Assembly: GCA_900770205.1 (NCBI GenBank)
Contig: CAAGJV010000093.1
Span: forward strand, 1 to 6,881
Source of the DNA: Desulfovibrionaceae bacterium
Lineage (GTDB): Bacteria; Desulfobacterota; Desulfovibrionia; Desulfovibrionales; Desulfovibrionaceae
Direction of reading: 5' to 3'
DNA length: 6,881 bases
A program made the translations under genes and the position numbers. Shown one piece after another: positions 4,892-6,881 of this stretch (positions within the stretch are counted from its first letter, which is position 1; every line of letters starts with the position of its first letter). The notes under the pieces are model-generated. The model was not told where the DNA came from and made no database searches. It saw nothing but the letters and a program-made list of their open reading frames with translations.

Positions 4892-5764
4892 CTACTGCCT
4901 GTTTTTGTTCTGCATTCTGTCTCGCAGAATGATGGCAAGAAGGTTCATGCCGATGACAAGAACGATAAGCATGAGCGCTGTTCCGTACTGGAGGGGATGT
5001 GTTTTTTCTATATCGGTGCCCGAAGTGGCAAGGATATACATGTGGTAGGGAAGAGACATGACAGGGCTCAGCAGGGAATCCGGCATGTGCGGCGTGAAAT
5101 AGACGGCGGCCGTGAACATGATGGCCCCTGTTTCTCCGGCGGCGCGGGCTAGTCCGAGAATGCAGCCGGTGAGCATGCCGGGGAAGGCCGCAGGAATGAC
5201 CACGCGCAGGATGGTCTGTACTTTGGTGGCTCCCATGGCGAAGGAGGCTTCTCTCCAGGAATCGGGAACGCGGCGCAGGGATTCTTCCGCCGTATTGATG
5301 ATGATGGGCAGGGTGAGGATAGACAGCGTGAGGATGCCGGAAATGAGGCTGACGCCGAGCCCGAGGAAAATAACGAAGAAGGAAAGGCCGAACAGCCCGA
5401 AGATGATGGAAGGAACCCCGGCAAGATTGTTGATGCCGAACCTTATGTAATAGGTAAGGCGGGAATGACGGCTGTATTCATGCAGATAGACGGCTGTGGC
5501 CACGCCTATGGGAAAAACGATGACCATGGCGCCGAAAGAGAGCAGGAAGGTACCCACGATGCAGGGCATGATGCCGCCTTCCGTCATCATCTTCCGGGGA
5601 AATTCGGTGAGGAATTCCCAGGAAAGCGCGGAAAAGCCGTTCAGGGCAAGGTAGAGGCATACTCCGGACAGAGCAAGAACATTGATAGCGGCAGAACCAT
5701 GCAGAATGAAGAACATCAGGCGCTGGATGCGCATGCGGGCTTGATTGCGCTTTGAGGTATTCAT
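4892..5764 (-). CDS. pstA: Phosphate ABC transporter permease PstA
   Basis: One of the two inner-membrane permeases of the high-affinity phosphate importer PstSCAB; with PstC it forms the channel that the PstB ATPase drives. The protein has 290 residues, the usual length. An N-terminal segment (about 17-43) is followed by a periplasmic loop with WEFLTEFPRKMMTEGGI (49-65) and GGIMPCIVGT (63-72), as in other PstA proteins. Further hydrophobic segments lie near 72-94, 114-137, 140-157, 195-217 and 260-281. The cytoplasmic EAA loop that contacts the ATPase is REASFAMGATKVQTILRVVIP (171-191, with E172, A173, G178 and P191). GETGAIMFT (210-218) matches the conserved PstA GET segment. AAGGAA before ATG at 5764 is the ribosome binding site, 32 nt after pstC. 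Unusually, a terminator and not pstB follows. Confidence 0.96.
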   Translation of the reverse strand: MNTSKRNQARMRIQRLMFFILHGSAAINVLALSGVCLYLALNGFSALSWEFLTEFPRKMMTEGGIMPCIVGTFLLSFGAMVIVFPIGVATAVYLHEYSRHSRLTYYIRFGINNLAGVPSIIFGLFGLSFFVIFLGLGVSLISGILTLSILTLPIIINTAEESLRRVPDSWREASFAMGATKVQTILRVVIPAAFPGMLTGCILGLARAAGETGAIMFTAAVYFTPHMPDSLLSPVMSLPYHMYILATSGTDIEKTHPLQYGTALMLIVLVIGMNLLAIILRDRMQNKNRQ

Positions 5765-5796
5765 GGCGTGTTCCTTGGTATGATAAGGCAGGGCTT

Positions 5797-6675
5797 TCAG
5801 CAGCCGATGCCGGAGTTCTTCTTTTCCGCAATGCGGAAGGCAGCAGCATTGAAAACAAGCGTGAAGAGAATAAGAACAATGCCGGTGGCGAACAGCGCGT
5901 AGTAATGTTCGCTGTGGAAGGGGGCTTCCGCCATTTCCGCCGCTATGGAAGCAGGGATGGGGCGGACGGAATCGAAGAGGGAGGTGGGAATGATGGCCGC
6001 ACCTCCGGCCACCATGAGGACGACCATGGTTTCTCCAATGGAGCGCGACATGCCGAGCATGACGGCCGTTCCTATGCCGGAACTGGCGGCGGGGAGTACC
6101 ACGCGGGTGAGTGTTTCCCAGCGGGTGGCTCCCAGGGAAAGAGAGGCTTCCCGAAGTTCTGCAGGAACGGCATAGATGGCATCTTCCGCCACGGAACAGA
6201 TGATGGGAACGCTCATGAAGGCGAGCATGAGGGAGGCGTTCATAAGGTTAAGCCCTGTGGCAGCACCCAGGTATTCCTGAAGAAAGGGAGCAACAACAAC
6301 CATGCCGAAGAAGCCTATGACCACGGAGGGCAGGGCGGCAAGAAGTTCCACAAAGGGCTTGACTATCCTTCTTACGCCGGGCCTTGCCACTTCGGAAAGA
6401 TAGATGGCTGTGGCTACGCCGAGAGGAACGGCAATAAGGGTGGCAAGGGCCATGACGGCGATGGAGCCGACCATGAGAGGCAGTATGCCGAATTCCATAG
6501 GGGTATCGGTAGGGTACCAGTCCAGCCCGAAGAGAAAATCGGTAAGCGGATAGCTTTTGAAAAACGGAAGAGCATCCAGCAGAAGAAAGAAAACGATGCC
6601 TGCCATGGAGAGAATGGACAGCGCAGATATGGCGGCGAGAATCCATTCCGTGAATTTTTCCTTGCGCGTGTTCAT
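5797..6675 (-). CDS. pstC: Phosphate ABC transporter permease PstC
   Basis: Inner-membrane permease partner of PstA in the phosphate importer. I start at the ATG at 6675 (292 residues) because AAAGGAGAGG lies at good spacing before it; the frame could extend 12 codons upstream to a TTG, but that start has no such site. Typical PstC marks are FLFGLDWYPT (47-56), FGILPLMVGS (62-71), the lipid-facing segment AVPLGVATAIYLSEVA (82-97), LLAALPSVVIGFFG (111-124) and the EAA loop REASLSLGATRWETLTRVVLP (175-195, with E176, A177, G182 and P195). SRSIGETMVVLMVAGG (210-225) is the conserved PstC counterpart of the PstA GET segment. About six membrane segments are visible (near 12-34, 66-92, 112-131, 145-165, 200-227 and 259-281). 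It stands between pstS and pstA on one strand, as in typical pst operons. Confidence 0.96.
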   Translation of the reverse strand: MNTRKEKFTEWILAAISALSILSMAGIVFFLLLDALPFFKSYPLTDFLFGLDWYPTDTPMEFGILPLMVGSIAVMALATLIAVPLGVATAIYLSEVARPGVRRIVKPFVELLAALPSVVIGFFGMVVVAPFLQEYLGAATGLNLMNASLMLAFMSVPIICSVAEDAIYAVPAELREASLSLGATRWETLTRVVLPAASSGIGTAVMLGMSRSIGETMVVLMVAGGAAIIPTSLFDSVRPIPASIAAEMAEAPFHSEHYYALFATGIVLILFTLVFNAAAFRIAEKKNSGIGC

Positions 6676-6710
6676 AAAAGCCTCTCCTTTCTTTAAATGC
6701 CGGCTCCGCA

Positions 6711-6746
6711 ATGCTTCCGCCGAATATTCTGCCTTCGGCGGAGCAT
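6711..6746 (-). other. Stem-loop between pstS and pstC, proximal to pstC
   Basis: ATGCTTCCGCCGA (6711-6723) pairs with TCGGCGGAGCAT (6735-6746) in a 12-bp stem with one bulged base and an 11-nt loop. No T-run follows on the - strand, so full termination is unlikely. It may act as a 3' stability element or partial attenuator between pstS and pstC. Confidence 0.6.
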
Positions 6747-6777
6747 GGGAAGAGCCTGATGGTATGCTGGATTTTGT

Positions 6778-6810
6778 GCGGCGGGCGATTTCCCCGCCCT
6801 TTATCGCCGC
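6778..6810 (-). other. Stem-loop just after the pstS stop codon
   Basis: GCGGC-GGGCG (6778-6787) pairs with CGCCC (6795-6799) and GCCGC (6806-6810), giving 10 GC-rich pairs with a 7-nt loop and a 6-nt bulge. It lies 8 nt after the pstS stop. Such structures behind binding-protein genes often protect the upstream message so that the receptor is made in excess over the permeases; applying that here is inference. Confidence 0.5.
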
Positions 6811-6818
6811 AGGAAGCG

Positions 6819-6881
6819 TTATTTCGCCAGAGGAATATAGCCGGCCTTCAGAACGTCCTGCTGGCCGAGGCCGGCATCGAG
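6819..6881 (-). CDS. pstS: Phosphate-binding protein PstS, last 20 residues (rest outside window)
   Basis: The frame enters from the right edge and stops with TAA at 6819-6821, leaving 20 residues ending DVLKAGYIPLAK. The GYIPL ending before a short basic tail is typical of PstS, the periplasmic phosphate receptor of the PstSCAB importer. The fragment is too short for identification alone; the call rests mainly on its position directly upstream of pstC and pstA on the same strand. The gap to pstC is 143 nt and contains two hairpins and no other gene. Confidence 0.75.
   Translation of the reverse strand, partial: LDAGLGQQDVLKAGYIPLAK

Noticed and set aside
4826..5152. 108-codon open frame on the + strand covering the pst terminator and the end of pstA
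   Set aside because: It overlaps the terminator and pstA in antisense, and the GGAGG-like bases near it belong to the terminator loop. No family is recognisable.
5752..6696. 314-codon open frame on the + strand opposite pstC
   Set aside because: It is the shadow of a clear permease gene; its Gly/His/Asp-rich translation reflects complement of membrane-protein codons.
6676..6711. Upstream TTG start adding 12 residues to PstC
   Set aside because: The ATG at 6675 has a strong ribosome binding site at correct distance, and the extension would include that site as coding sequence.

Overview
This 6.9-kb window looks like ordinary chromosome from a Gram-negative bacterium of moderately high GC. 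The evidence is a lipoprotein signal, Sec signal peptides, a TRAP-type binding protein, a Pst phosphate transporter, compact gene spacing and AT-rich intergenic regions. The order mutS, small lipoprotein, periplasmic protein, together with the protein styles, recalls Desulfovibrionaceae (Desulfovibrio, Bilophila or Mailhella type). That assignment is inferred from memory of such genomes and is not proven by the sequence.

Left block, + strand (1-2464): the 3' part of mutS, which carries the end of the lever/clamp region, the complete ATPase and the C-terminal helical region. A 13-bp hairpin encloses its stop codon. It is followed by a lipoprotein of unknown role and, 4 nt later, an exported periplasmic protein of unknown role. 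A 32-nt perfect palindrome at 2487-2518 separates this block from the convergent block and probably terminates transcription from both sides.

Middle block, - strand (2538-4795): read in transcription order, this is a MarR-family regulator, a small cupin protein with its own terminator, and a TRAP (DctP-family) periplasmic binding protein without adjacent membrane subunits. The 305-nt gap between the binding protein and the cupin gene (3627-3931) holds the cupin terminator, a candidate operator, a TATAAT element, a good TTGACA-N17-TAAAAA promoter and the ribosome binding site. The upstream regions of all three genes carry a related 14-nt element, consensus GTTCGATAnCnAAC on the - strand. At the regulator gene it lies between the -35 and -10 elements. 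The simplest reading is a small MarR regulon: the regulator represses itself and controls the cupin gene, and perhaps the binding protein.

Right block, - strand (4835-6881): the end of pstS, then pstC and pstA, the binding protein and two permeases of the high-affinity phosphate ABC transporter, closed by a strong intrinsic terminator. The ATPase gene pstB is not downstream of pstA, where it usually lies. Two stable hairpins without U-tracts fill the pstS-pstC gap.

I found no tRNA, rRNA, CRISPR array, insertion sequence or phage gene. No gene here amounts to a clearly new system. The most interesting items are the shared operator, the apparently leaderless regulator gene, and the binding protein lacking the usual ligand-binding arginine.
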